64,000 nucleotides of DNA from Bacillus sp. FJAT-29814 (GTDB lineage Bacteria; Bacillota; Bacilli; Bacillales; Cytobacillaceae), in contig NZ_LMTJ01000005.1 of assembly GCF_001510715.1 (NCBI RefSeq), forward strand, positions 376,642 through 440,641, read 5' to 3'. The notes under the pieces were generated by a model, which was given only the letters and a program-made list of their open reading frames with translations, was not told the origin of the DNA and did no database searches. Below are positions 56,516 to 64,000 of the stretch, piece after piece; the first letter of the stretch is position 1; the number at the start of each line of letters is the position of its first letter. A program made the translations under genes and the position numbers.

Positions 56516-56698
56516 CTTCTTTTTCTCCTTTCAAACTTCGTTGCACTAGTATTTATTATATAAGTCATTTACCTAAAGATAAAGCTGAACGCGTAAAAAT
56601 CTTCTTAAAAAATTATGCCAAAATCATCTTATTTTGAAATACCCTTCTGTTTTGATAGACTTAACAAGGTATAAATTTTATTTAAAGAGGTTTTTGGG

Positions 56699-57535
56699 AT
56701 GGAAAAGGAAACATGGCGTTTTATTGATTCGGGCAACAGCTCACCATCATTTAACATGGCGCTTGATGAAGCATTGCTTGATTGGCATAGCGAAGGGAAA
56801 ATTCCGCCCGTAATCCGATTCTATGGCTGGAATCCGCCAACGTTATCGGTCGGCTATTTTCAAAAGGTAGAAAAAGAAATAAATATGGATGCAGTAAAGG
56901 CCCACGGACTGGGGTTTGTGAGGCGGCCGACTGGCGGCAGAGGTGTCCTCCATGAACATGAGCTAACTTATAGTGTAATCGTGTCGGAAGAACATCCCGA
57001 AATGCCGAAATCCGTTACTGAGGCCTATCGGGTGATTTCAGAAGGAATATTAAAAGGATTTCACCATTTGGGGCTTGAAGCTTACTTTGCAGTGCCTAAG
57101 ACAGCTGAAGAGCGTGATGCGTTGAAAAATCCGCGCTCAGCCGTCTGTTTTGATGCCCCAAGCTGGTATGAGCTGGTCGTCGAAGGCCGGAAGGTGGCAG
57201 GCAGTGCGCAAACGCGGCAGAAGGGAGTCATTCTGCAGCATGGGTCGATTCTTTTGGACTTAGACGAAGATAAGCTATTTAGTTTATTTAAGTACTCAAA
57301 CGAACGGGTCAAGGAACGGATGAAGAAGGCGTTTAAGGATAAAGCGGTGGCGATTAATGCCATCAGTCCGAGGAAAATTACCCTTGAGGAAGCAAAAGAG
57401 GCATTCTATAAAGGCTTTGCCGAGGGGCTAAATATTAACCTAGAGCCATATCAACTATCTGAGGACGAGCTTGCTTACGTTGAGAACCTTGCAAAACAGC
57501 GATATGAAAATGATGAATGGAACTTTAAACGGTAA
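56699..57535 (+). CDS. lipM: Octanoyl-[GcvH]:protein N-octanoyltransferase LipM
   Basis: 278 aa. It moves octanoate from acyl carrier protein to GcvH, the first step of lipoate assembly in Bacilli. The BPL/LplA/LipB fold shows [18 protein letters not shown], catalytic C150 ([12 protein letters not shown]) and K165 (GRKVAGSA). Closeness to the glycine cleavage genes fits GcvH being its substrate. A short AAAGAGG site precedes the ATG. Confidence 0.94.
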   Translation: MEKETWRFIDSGNSSPSFNMALDEALLDWHSEGKIPPVIRFYGWNPPTLSVGYFQKVEKEINMDAVKAHGLGFVRRPTGGRGVLHEHELTYSVIVSEEHPEMPKSVTEAYRVISEGILKGFHHLGLEAYFAVPKTAEERDALKNPRSAVCFDAPSWYELVVEGRKVAGSAQTRQKGVILQHGSILLDLDEDKLFSLFKYSNERVKERMKKAFKDKAVAINAISPRKITLEEAKEAFYKGFAEGLNINLEPYQLSEDELAYVENLAKQRYENDEWNFKR

Positions 57536-57536
57536 A

Positions 57537-57569
57537 TTAAGAAGCGGTTAGGCCGCTTCTTAATTTTGG
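57537..57569 (+). terminator. Terminator after lipM
   Basis: Arms TTAAGAAGCGG and CCGCTTCTTAA around TTAGG are followed by TTTT. Confidence 0.8.
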
Positions 57570-57700
57570 GGATTTTTTGAATGCAAACCGCAAAATTTGT
57601 TAAAATTTCTCGTTTTTTATAGGAAATTGGCGTATTGCTTTTATTTTCTTTAAAATCTAGTTTTTTTTATGTTTGACAAAATGAATGTTTTTTGCGTGAC

Positions 57701-57749
57701 ATACAATATATAGTGGTGTCGAAAAAATATCGAACACTATATATTGATT
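57701..57749. promoter_or_regulatory. Paired NrdR boxes upstream of nrdJ
   Basis: CAATATATAG (57704-57713) and CTATATATTG (57737-57746) both match the NrdR core CwAtATaTwG exactly, with partial flanks. They are mutual inverted copies with centres 33 bp apart, about three helical turns. A TTGACA at 57673-57678 is nearby, but no -10 at standard spacing is clear. Confidence 0.8.
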
Positions 57750-57853
57750 TCTTATCCTCCTCTATGATACCTTTAGTATATCAAGTCACCTAGGACTAGC
57801 TTGCAACTAGATTCTTGCATAGAGATAGAGATTTATTTGAAGGAGTTGTTCTC

Positions 57854-60412
57854 ATGTCTGTTGTTTTTAGACAAAAATTGAATATTGATTTTGAAAGGTT
57901 GAACGAGGATATCCGCCTATTTCCACAGGTACACCCGGTTACTCCAGATATGAAGATAACTCATAAGGGTGTTTCGCGATTGGTTATGCTGGATCGCTAC
58001 ACCTTTAAAGACACCGAAAAGATTACCCTCACAAACGGAGACTTTGTTGTTCTGACGATTAAGGAAGACCCAAAATTCCCGGCACGAGGCTTAGGATACA
58101 TTCAAGAAATAGATTGGGAGAAAAAGAAAGCCAAGGTCTTGGTAGAAGAGGAATTTAGAGGTGTCCTCGATGGTGATGCAGCACAAACAGGCATTATTTG
58201 GAGCTCGCTGGATGTCATTGAAAAGCCCCTTGAACTGTTTTACGAGCAAATTGCCAAGCGGGTGGCTACCGGAATAGCAACTGTTGAGGAAACGGAAGAG
58301 AAGCGAATTGAGTGGACCGAGAAGTTTTATCAAGAATTGGTTAATCTCAACTTCGTTCCTGCCGGCCGTGTTCTTTACGGAGCAGGATCTGGCACCGAAG
58401 TGACCTACTTTAATTGTTATGTGATGCCATTTGTTCCGGACTCACGTGAAGGAATCTCTGACCACCGCAAACAGGTAATGGAAATCATGAGTCGCGGCGG
58501 CGGTGTCGGCACCAACGGTTCAACCTTAAGACCGCGAAACACCCTGGCGAGAGGCGTAAACGGCAAATCATCTGGTTCGGTATCGTGGTTGGATGATATT
58601 GCGAAGTTGACTCATCTTGTGGAGCAAGGTGGATCGCGCAGGGGTGCCCAGATGATCATGCAATCGGACTGGCATCCGGATATTATTGAATTTATTATCT
58701 CCAAGATGCAAAATCCAAGAATTTTAAGATTCTTAATTGAACATACAACCGATGAAACAATCAAAAAGCTTGCGAAGGAAAAGCTGAAATTTACACCTCT
58801 TACTGTAACGGAAGAGGCAATGTATCAGGGAATCGTTAATTATAAAAATATGCCTGGATACGGCGGCTTTAGTGAGGCGATAATCGCGGATGCTGAGGAA
58901 AAACTGGCGACAGGCGGTACGTATACCGTTCATAACCCGGAATTCTTAACAGGTGCAAATATCTCAGTTTGCTTAACGAAAGAATTTATGGAAGCTGTCG
59001 AAAACGATAGTGAATATGAACTGCGTTTCCCTTATGTTGAAAGCTACGACGAAGAGGAAATGAAAATCTACAATGAGCAGTGGCATCAAGTAGGTGACGT
59101 CCGTGAGTGGGAAAGAATGGGCCACAAAGTGCGCGTCTATAAAAAGATTAAGGCAAAAGAACTTTGGAACTTAATTAATATTTGTGCGACCTATTCTGCA
59201 GAACCGGGCATCTTCTTTATTGACAATGCCAATGACATGACAAATGCGAAAGCATATGGTCAACAGGTAGTAGCAACGAATCCGTGTGGAGAGCAACCAC
59301 TCGCACCATATTCTGTATGTAACCTTGCTGCGGTTAACCTTGCAGAAATGGCCAATAAAGAAACAAAGACAGTTGACTTTGAAAAGTTGAAAAATACAGT
59401 AGCAGTGGGCGTCCGCATGCAGGATAATGTCATTAATGCTACACCATATTTCTTGGAAGAAAACAAGAAACAAGCATTGGGCGAACGCCGAGTCGGCCTA
59501 GGGGTTATGGGTCTACACGATCTGCTAATCTACTGTGAGACAGAATACGGTTCACCAGAGGGAAATGAACTGGTGGACAAAGTGTTCGAAACAATTGCAA
59601 CCACTGCCTACAGAGAATCAATTGAATTGGCAAAAGAAAAGGGAAGTTTCCCATTCTTAACTGCTGATACAAAAGAGGAAACTGACCAACTACGCGAGGC
59701 TTTCATTAATACTGGATTTATGAAGAAAATGCCGGAAGATCTCCGCGAATCGATTTTGGAAAGTGGAATTAGAAATTCTCATTTGCTTACTGTTGCTCCC
59801 ACGGGGTCCACTGGTACCATGGTTGGAGTTAGTACCGGATTAGAACCTTATTTCTCATTCTCATATTTCCGTAGCGGACGACTTGGTAAATTTATCGAGG
59901 TAAAAGCTGACATCGTTCAAGAGTATTTAGATCATAATCCTGAAGCGGATCCAAATAACCTGCCAAATTGGTTCGTCACTGCAATGGAGTTGGCTCCTGA
60001 GGCACACGCTGATGTCCAATGTGTCATCCAACGCTGGATTGACAGCTCCATCAGTAAAACGGTAAACGCACCGAAAGGCTACAGCGTAGAGCAGGTTGAA
60101 AAAGTTTACGAGCGCCTGTACCGTGGCGGTGCAAAAGGTGGTACTGTCTACGTTGACGGTTCACGCGATTCTCAGGTTTTAACATTAAAAGCTGAAGAAA
60201 ACACAGGCGAACAGTTATCAATTTTTGATGACAAGGAAGAAAAGCAACACGTAGTTTTAGTTGAGACCATTACCGACCTTCGTTCTACGAATGTAACAAT
60301 CGGATCTGAAGTTGGAAATACTTGTCCAGTATGCCGCAAAGGTAAAGTAGAAGAAATGGGCGGTTGCAATACTTGTACTAACTGTGGTGCTCAATTAAAG
60401 TGTGGATTATAA
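57854..60412 (+). CDS. nrdJ: Class II (adenosylcobalamin-dependent) ribonucleoside-diphosphate reductase
   Basis: About 852 aa. It makes deoxynucleotides without oxygen, using a B12-generated thiyl radical. Segments of the ten-stranded barrel include GGGVGTNGSTLRPR, NPCGEQPLAPYSVCNL, and APTGSTGTMVGVSTGLEP. The C-terminus has CPVC ... CNTC-TNC ... CGL cysteines for reduction or zinc. ATG 57854 follows GAAGGAG. I see no cobalamin riboswitch in the leader; the NrdR boxes provide regulation. B. subtilis lacks this enzyme. Confidence 0.93.
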   Translation: MSVVFRQKLNIDFERLNEDIRLFPQVHPVTPDMKITHKGVSRLVMLDRYTFKDTEKITLTNGDFVVLTIKEDPKFPARGLGYIQEIDWEKKKAKVLVEEEFRGVLDGDAAQTGIIWSSLDVIEKPLELFYEQIAKRVATGIATVEETEEKRIEWTEKFYQELVNLNFVPAGRVLYGAGSGTEVTYFNCYVMPFVPDSREGISDHRKQVMEIMSRGGGVGTNGSTLRPRNTLARGVNGKSSGSVSWLDDIAKLTHLVEQGGSRRGAQMIMQSDWHPDIIEFIISKMQNPRILRFLIEHTTDETIKKLAKEKLKFTPLTVTEEAMYQGIVNYKNMPGYGGFSEAIIADAEEKLATGGTYTVHNPEFLTGANISVCLTKEFMEAVENDSEYELRFPYVESYDEEEMKIYNEQWHQVGDVREWERMGHKVRVYKKIKAKELWNLINICATYSAEPGIFFIDNANDMTNAKAYGQQVVATNPCGEQPLAPYSVCNLAAVNLAEMANKETKTVDFEKLKNTVAVGVRMQDNVINATPYFLEENKKQALGERRVGLGVMGLHDLLIYCETEYGSPEGNELVDKVFETIATTAYRESIELAKEKGSFPFLTADTKEETDQLREAFINTGFMKKMPEDLRESILESGIRNSHLLTVAPTGSTGTMVGVSTGLEPYFSFSYFRSGRLGKFIEVKADIVQEYLDHNPEADPNNLPNWFVTAMELAPEAHADVQCVIQRWIDSSISKTVNAPKGYSVEQVEKVYERLYRGGAKGGTVYVDGSRDSQVLTLKAEENTGEQLSIFDDKEEKQHVVLVETITDLRSTNVTIGSEVGNTCPVCRKGKVEEMGGCNTCTNCGAQLKCGL

Positions 60413-60421
60413 GAGTTAGAT

Positions 60422-60449
60422 GAGGGTGGAGATTCTCCATCCTCTTTTA
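60422..60449 (+). terminator. Terminator after nrdJ
   Basis: Arms GAGGGTGGA and TCCATCCTC are followed by TTTTAT. Confidence 0.8.
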
Positions 60450-60450
60450 T

Positions 60451-60650
60451 TAAAGACATTTTGGCCGATGTAACGTGCTTTTCGTCTAATAGAGACGTTG
60501 TAAAAGACACTTTGTTGGTTAAAGTGGTGGATTTTGTCTAATAGAGGCGTTCTAAAAGACACTTTCAACGTTGCCCCAACAAATTTTGTCTAATAGAACG
60601 GCTCTAATAGACACTTTCCCCATAATCTAGGTGATTTTGTCTAATAGACT
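60451..60650. repeat. Tandem palindromic repeat array, 52-bp period (family B)
   Basis: GTCTAATAGA starts at 60484, 60536, 60588 and 60639 (period 52, 52, 51). In the first three units a TAAAAGAC or TAATAGAC arm ends 25 nt from the start, giving imperfect hairpins; the 60588-60612 unit pairs 9 of 10. A right-arm remnant at 60451 fits a preceding unit cut by the nrdJ terminator. ACACTTT follows each hairpin. No protein is encoded. Confidence 0.8.
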
Positions 60651-60689
60651 TTATTAAACGTGCATTTTGGCAGGGATCACTGTATTGTA

Positions 60690-60735
60690 AAAAGCCAAGA
60701 GCATCGGTTTCCCGTTGTTATTCTTGGCTTTTTAA
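60690..60735 (-). terminator. Terminator after the Met-rich small gene
   Basis: AAAAAGCCAAGA and TCTTGGCTTTTT arms with a 21-nt loop; both strands have a T-run. Confidence 0.7.
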
Positions 60736-60749
60736 CTTTGTTACCTTAA

Positions 60750-61007
60750 TCAAAAACTATTCATCATACTTTCACCTTCAACATCCACAGCGTTAGTTCC
60801 GCCCATCATCCCGCCTTGGCCATGGCAAGCCTTGTACATTTCATTTAACTCATCATTTGAAAAATCGGGATGCATTTTTTGCATAAAAGGCAGCATCTCC
60901 TCGAAGCTCAACCCATTCCCATTTCCGCTGTTTCCTGCTGCAAAAACAGCTGTTCCCGCACCCAGTATTAAGGCTGCACTAAACAAACCAACTGCCAGCT
61001 TTTTCAT
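60750..61007 (-). CDS. Small secreted Met/His-containing protein divergent from copZA
   Basis: 85 aa. A clear signal peptide (MKKLAVGLFSAALILGAGTA, then VFAA) is probably cleaved near residue 24. The mature ~60 residues carry FEEMLPFMQKMHPDF, a YKACHGQGGMMGG motif with one cysteine and one histidine, and a Met-containing tail. I do not recognise a named family. The Met/His/Cys content and the copper genes on the other side suggest an extracytoplasmic metal-binding protein, but this is inference. Confidence 0.7.
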   Translation of the reverse strand: MKKLAVGLFSAALILGAGTAVFAAGNSGNGNGLSFEEMLPFMQKMHPDFSNDELNEMYKACHGQGGMMGGTNAVDVEGESMMNSF

Positions 61008-61311
61008 ATGTCATTACTCCTTTCTATAAGATCTGATCTCAGCATACCGCTATAATATGAAGACCATATGAAAATATTATTTTTGTAAAAGAACTATCAT
61101 AGAATTTGTCTAAAATATGAAAAATCGATCATCTTCAAACCGTCTTCATTTCGTTATGCTACGCTTCAAACAAACATAACCCCCTAAACATGTGAACATT
61201 TCTCGAACTAATGAAAAACGGGAATTATCCTCTTTACATAGGATAGGGGGGTATAGTAGGATTAAAGTGTAACCAATATAAAACAAACCCAACACGAAAG
61301 GAAAGATTGGA
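61008..61311. other. Divergent control region between the Met-rich gene and copZA
   Basis: This 304-bp gap has ATAACCCCCTA (61176-61186) and, in the opposite orientation, GGATAGGGGGGTATAG (61241-61256). No RNA or gene is visible. Confidence 0.5.
61241..61256. promoter_or_regulatory. Candidate CsoR-type copper operator of copZA
   Basis: Read on the minus strand, CTATACCCCCCTATCC resembles CsoR operators (C-tract flanked by TATA-like ends). It is about 55 bp before copZ, next to TTTACA at 61233. The assignment rests on pattern memory and gene context; csoR is not in the window. Confidence 0.45.
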
Positions 61312-61518
61312 ATGGAAAAGGTAACATTAAACGTAAAAGGAATGTCTTGCGGCCATTGTGTGAAAGCGGTAGAGGGCAGTGTCGGCGTCCTTAATGGAGT
61401 TAGTGCCGTAAAAGTAAACCTGGATGCAGCTACAGTTGACGTGGAGTTTAACCCGCAGCAGGTCAGTCTCGGTCAAATCAAAGAAACCATTGATGACCAA
61501 GGCTACGATGTTGTGTAA
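61312..61518 (+). CDS. copZ: Copper chaperone CopZ
   Basis: 68 aa, a single heavy-metal-associated domain with the copper site GMSCGHC (C13, C16) and the C-terminal QGYDVV. It binds Cu(I) in the cytoplasm and passes it to CopA. AAAGGAAAG precedes the ATG. copA follows 63 bp later on the same strand. Confidence 0.95.
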   Translation: MEKVTLNVKGMSCGHCVKAVEGSVGVLNGVSAVKVNLDAATVDVEFNPQQVSLGQIKETIDDQGYDVV

Positions 61519-61581
61519 ATTCTGTTAAACTGCTGATTCCTTGGAAAAATAATATAACCTATCTATGAGGAGTTGGCTTGT

Positions 61582-63996
61582 ATGAGTCAAGCTTTGAAAG
61601 AAACTAGTTTGCAAATTTCTGGCATGACCTGTGCCGCTTGTGCCGCCCGTATTGAAAAAGGGCTAAACAAATTGGCCGGTGTTGAGTCGGCGACTGTCAA
61701 TCTGGCCTTGGAGAAATCGGCCATTAAATTTGACCCGGCCCAAATCAAAGTCGAAGATATTGAGAAAAAAATCAAGGACCTGGGCTATGATGTAGTAACT
61801 AAGAAAGCTGAGTTTGATATTACTGGGATGACTTGTGCGGCCTGTTCAGCCAGAATTGAAAAGGGGCTGAATAAACTCGACGGCGTGGTCAAGGCCAACG
61901 TCAACCTGGCATTGGAAAAAGCAACAGTTGAGTTTAACGGTTCTGCACTTTCACCTGGTGACATTATCAAAAAAGTGGAAAACCTTGGTTATGGGGCGCA
62001 CCTTAAAGAAGAATTTAAGGATACGACAGATCATCGCCAAAAAGAAATTGAAAAACAAACGAAAAAGTTTATTTTTGCGGCAATTCTTTCGTTCCCGTTG
62101 TTATGGGCAATGGTCGGACACTTCTCATTTACTCAATTTATTTGGGTGCCGGATGCGTTCATGAATCCATGGGTCCAGTTGGCTCTGGCCACCCCGGTTC
62201 AGTTCATCATCGGTGGACAATTCTATATCGGGGCCTATAAAGCATTGAAAAACAAAAGCGCCAATATGGACGTTCTTGTTGCCCTTGGCACTTCGGCAGC
62301 TTATTTTTACAGTTTATATTTATCAGTGATGTCGCTTGGCAACAGTGCTCATATGGTCGAGCTATATTATGAGACAAGTGCCGTTTTGATTACATTGATT
62401 CTGTTAGGCAAACTGTTCGAAGCCAGAGCGAAAGGGCGTTCCTCGGAAGCGATTAAGAAACTCATGGGATTGCAGGCCAAGACGGCCACCGTTAATCGAA
62501 ACGGAATAGAAATCGAAGTCCCGATTGAAGAAGTCATTGTTGGCGATATTCTTTATATTAAACCAGGTGAAAAAATCCCTGTGGACGGGATGATCATCGA
62601 GGGACAATCCGCCATTGATGAATCGATGCTGACAGGGGAAAGTGTCCCGGTTGATAAAAAGATCGGTGACGAAGTCATTGGTGCAACACTTAACAAGAAT
62701 GGGTTCCTAAAAGTCGAAGCCACAAAGGTCGGCAGAGATACAGCATTGGCACAAATCATTAAAGTCGTTGAGGAAGCGCAAGGCTCAAAGGCGCCGATTC
62801 AGCGTCTGGCTGACCAAATCTCCGGAGTTTTTGTCCCGATCGTTGTCGGCATTGCTGTTCTTACCTTTATTGTGTGGTATGTGTGGGCTGAGCCTGGCAA
62901 CTTCCCGGAAGCATTGGAAAAACTGATTGCCGTGCTTGTCATCGCCTGTCCTTGTGCTCTAGGGCTCGCAACGCCTACTTCAATTATGGCCGGTTCCGGC
63001 CGGTCGGCAGAATTCGGCATTCTGTTTAAAGGCGGCGAACATCTGGAAATGACCCACCGGATCTCTACGGTTGTGCTCGATAAGACCGGCACCGTTACAA
63101 ATGGAACACCGGTATTAACGGATGTGCTGACAAGCGAAGCATTGACCGAGGAGGAATTCTTGACGTTAGTTGGTTCTGCTGAAAAGCAATCCGAGCATCC
63201 CTTGGCACAGGCAATTGTGCAAGGGATAAAGGAAAAGGGAATCTCTCTAAAGAATCCGACTGAATTCGAAGCGATTCCTGGATTCGGGATTAGAGCCATT
63301 ATTGATAAACAGGAAGTCTTCATAGGGACTAGAAAATTAATGAATAAATACAATATTTCAATCGCGAATGCTCTTGGCAAAATGGATGAATTGGAGCGTG
63401 CAGGGAAAACCGCGATGCTGGCAGCCATTAATGGCGAGTATGCCGGAACTGTCGCTGTCGCCGATACTATAAAAGAAACATCAAGAACCGCGATAGACCG
63501 CCTTAAAAAAATGGGGCTTGATGTCATCATGATTACTGGTGATAATGGGCAAACGGCCAAAACAATTGCTGCCCAAGCAGGGATTGACCATGTCATTGCC
63601 GAAGTGCTGCCGGAGGGTAAGGCGGACGAAATCAAAAAGCTTCAAGCACAAGGCAACAAGATAGCGATGGTCGGGGATGGCATTAATGACGCCCCGGCGC
63701 TGGCGGTTGCCGATATCGGCATGGCAATCGGGACAGGGACCGATGTGGCGATGGAAGCGGCGGACATTACGTTAATCCGCGGCGATTTAAACAGCATTGC
63801 CGATGCCATCTATATGAGCAAGAAAACCATCACCAATATTAAACAAAACCTGTTTTGGGCTCTGGGCTACAATTCGTTAGGTATTCCTATTGCAGCCCTT
63901 GGATTCTTAGCTCCATGGGTGGCCGGTGCAGCAATGGCCTTTAGCTCGGTTTCCGTTGTCCTCAATGCACTTAGACTGCAAAAGGTAAAACTATAA
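61582..63996 (+). CDS. copA: Copper-exporting P-type ATPase CopA
   Basis: About 804 aa, complete, ending 4 bp before the window edge. Two N-terminal metal-binding domains have GMTCAAC motifs (the first C17, C20). The P1B-1 core has TGES, the CPC motif ACPCALG, the phosphorylation site DKTGTVTNG, the HP site SEHPLAQA and hinge [16 protein letters not shown] and [15 protein letters not shown] in the last helices specify copper. ATG 61582 follows AGGAG; TTG 61573 is too close to it. Confidence 0.96.
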   Translation: MSQALKETSLQISGMTCAACAARIEKGLNKLAGVESATVNLALEKSAIKFDPAQIKVEDIEKKIKDLGYDVVTKKAEFDITGMTCAACSARIEKGLNKLDGVVKANVNLALEKATVEFNGSALSPGDIIKKVENLGYGAHLKEEFKDTTDHRQKEIEKQTKKFIFAAILSFPLLWAMVGHFSFTQFIWVPDAFMNPWVQLALATPVQFIIGGQFYIGAYKALKNKSANMDVLVALGTSAAYFYSLYLSVMSLGNSAHMVELYYETSAVLITLILLGKLFEARAKGRSSEAIKKLMGLQAKTATVNRNGIEIEVPIEEVIVGDILYIKPGEKIPVDGMIIEGQSAIDESMLTGESVPVDKKIGDEVIGATLNKNGFLKVEATKVGRDTALAQIIKVVEEAQGSKAPIQRLADQISGVFVPIVVGIAVLTFIVWYVWAEPGNFPEALEKLIAVLVIACPCALGLATPTSIMAGSGRSAEFGILFKGGEHLEMTHRISTVVLDKTGTVTNGTPVLTDVLTSEALTEEEFLTLVGSAEKQSEHPLAQAIVQGIKEKGISLKNPTEFEAIPGFGIRAIIDKQEVFIGTRKLMNKYNISIANALGKMDELERAGKTAMLAAINGEYAGTVAVADTIKETSRTAIDRLKKMGLDVIMITGDNGQTAKTIAAQAGIDHVIAEVLPEGKADEIKKLQAQGNKIAMVGDGINDAPALAVADIGMAIGTGTDVAMEAADITLIRGDLNSIADAIYMSKKTITNIKQNLFWALGYNSLGIPIAALGFLAPWVAGAAMAFSSVSVVLNALRLQKVKL

Positions 63997-64000
63997 AACA

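Noticed and set aside
57750..57853. Cobalamin riboswitch upstream of nrdJ
   Set aside because: The leader is too short and lacks a B12-box; only NrdR boxes are seen.
62799..63635. 278-codon minus-strand frame within copA
   Set aside because: Antisense shadow of the P-type ATPase core; the composition (Ser/Ile/Pro-rich) does not resemble a protein.

Overview
The window is low-to-medium GC DNA from a spore-former-type member of the Bacillaceae. Gene content and order follow the Bacillus subtilis stretch ccpN-yqfL-yqxD-dnaG-sigA ... zur ... ispG ... sodA-pbpA-pst ... gluP-glcK ... comG ... gcv-yqhL-lipM. Several departures (znuCB placed next to zur, an Fnr-type regulator beside sodA, a class II ribonucleotide reductase, a DUF4912/glycosyltransferase trio, copZA) suggest an environmental Bacillus/Neobacillus-like species rather than B. 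subtilis itself; the genus is inference. There are no rRNA or tRNA genes, phage genes, transposase genes or CRISPR arrays. The window is mostly core chromosome, with accessory DNA limited to short intergenic repeats.

Layout. 1-670: no gene, but three kinds of non-coding repeat or hairpin. 671-6000: gluconeogenic regulators ccpN and ppsR, then the macromolecular synthesis cluster, a frameshifted yqxD, dnaG and sigA. 6300-10900: acyl-CoA dehydrogenase, cytochrome c550, trmK-yqfO and ispH. 11000-14600: yqfQ, cshB, nfo, yqfT. 14690-16810: Zur-controlled zinc uptake operon znuC-znuB-zur. 16836-21490: yqfW, yqfX, ispG, yqfZ, yqgB and an Fnr-like regulator. 21718-26168: sodA, yqgE, pbpA. 26198-31413: the Pho-controlled phosphate operon pstS-C-A-B1-B2-phoU. 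31700-34084: DUF4912, GT4 glycosyltransferase and an unknown gene. 34139-43860: rpmG, yqgN, DUF92, ldh, yqgO, gluP, yqgQ, glcK, yqgU, yqgW, yqgX, a MidA-type methyltransferase and yqgY. 43941-44639: a winged-helix regulator with a SufR-like cysteine cluster. 44808-49179: the ComK-controlled comGABCDEFG DNA-uptake pseudopilus operon plus yqzE. 49230-51690: yqhG and the SNF2 ATPase yqhH, on the minus strand. 51887-56082: tandem glycine riboswitch and gcvT-gcvPA-gcvPB. 56132-57535: yqhL and lipM. 57701-60412: nrdJ behind paired NrdR boxes. 60451-60650: a second tandem palindromic repeat array. 60750-63996: a secreted Met-rich small protein divergent from copZ-copA.

How the parts work together. 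Several blocks are self-contained circuits with their operators visible: zinc (Zur box, znuCB, zur), phosphate (six PhoP half-sites, pst-phoU), glycine (riboswitch, gcv), competence (two AT-boxes 8 bp apart, comG), dNTP supply (two NrdR boxes 33 bp apart, nrdJ) and copper (candidate C-tract operators, copZA and the divergent small gene). The glycine cleavage genes and lipM are neighbours, which fits lipoate being the cofactor of the H protein.

The points most worth a second look are the two tandem hairpin arrays, of unrelated sequence but with the same ~52-bp unit, at opposite ends of the window; the frameshifted, ATG-less yqxD ahead of dnaG; the Fnr-like and SufR-like cysteine-cluster regulators; and the DUF4912-GT4-unknown trio.
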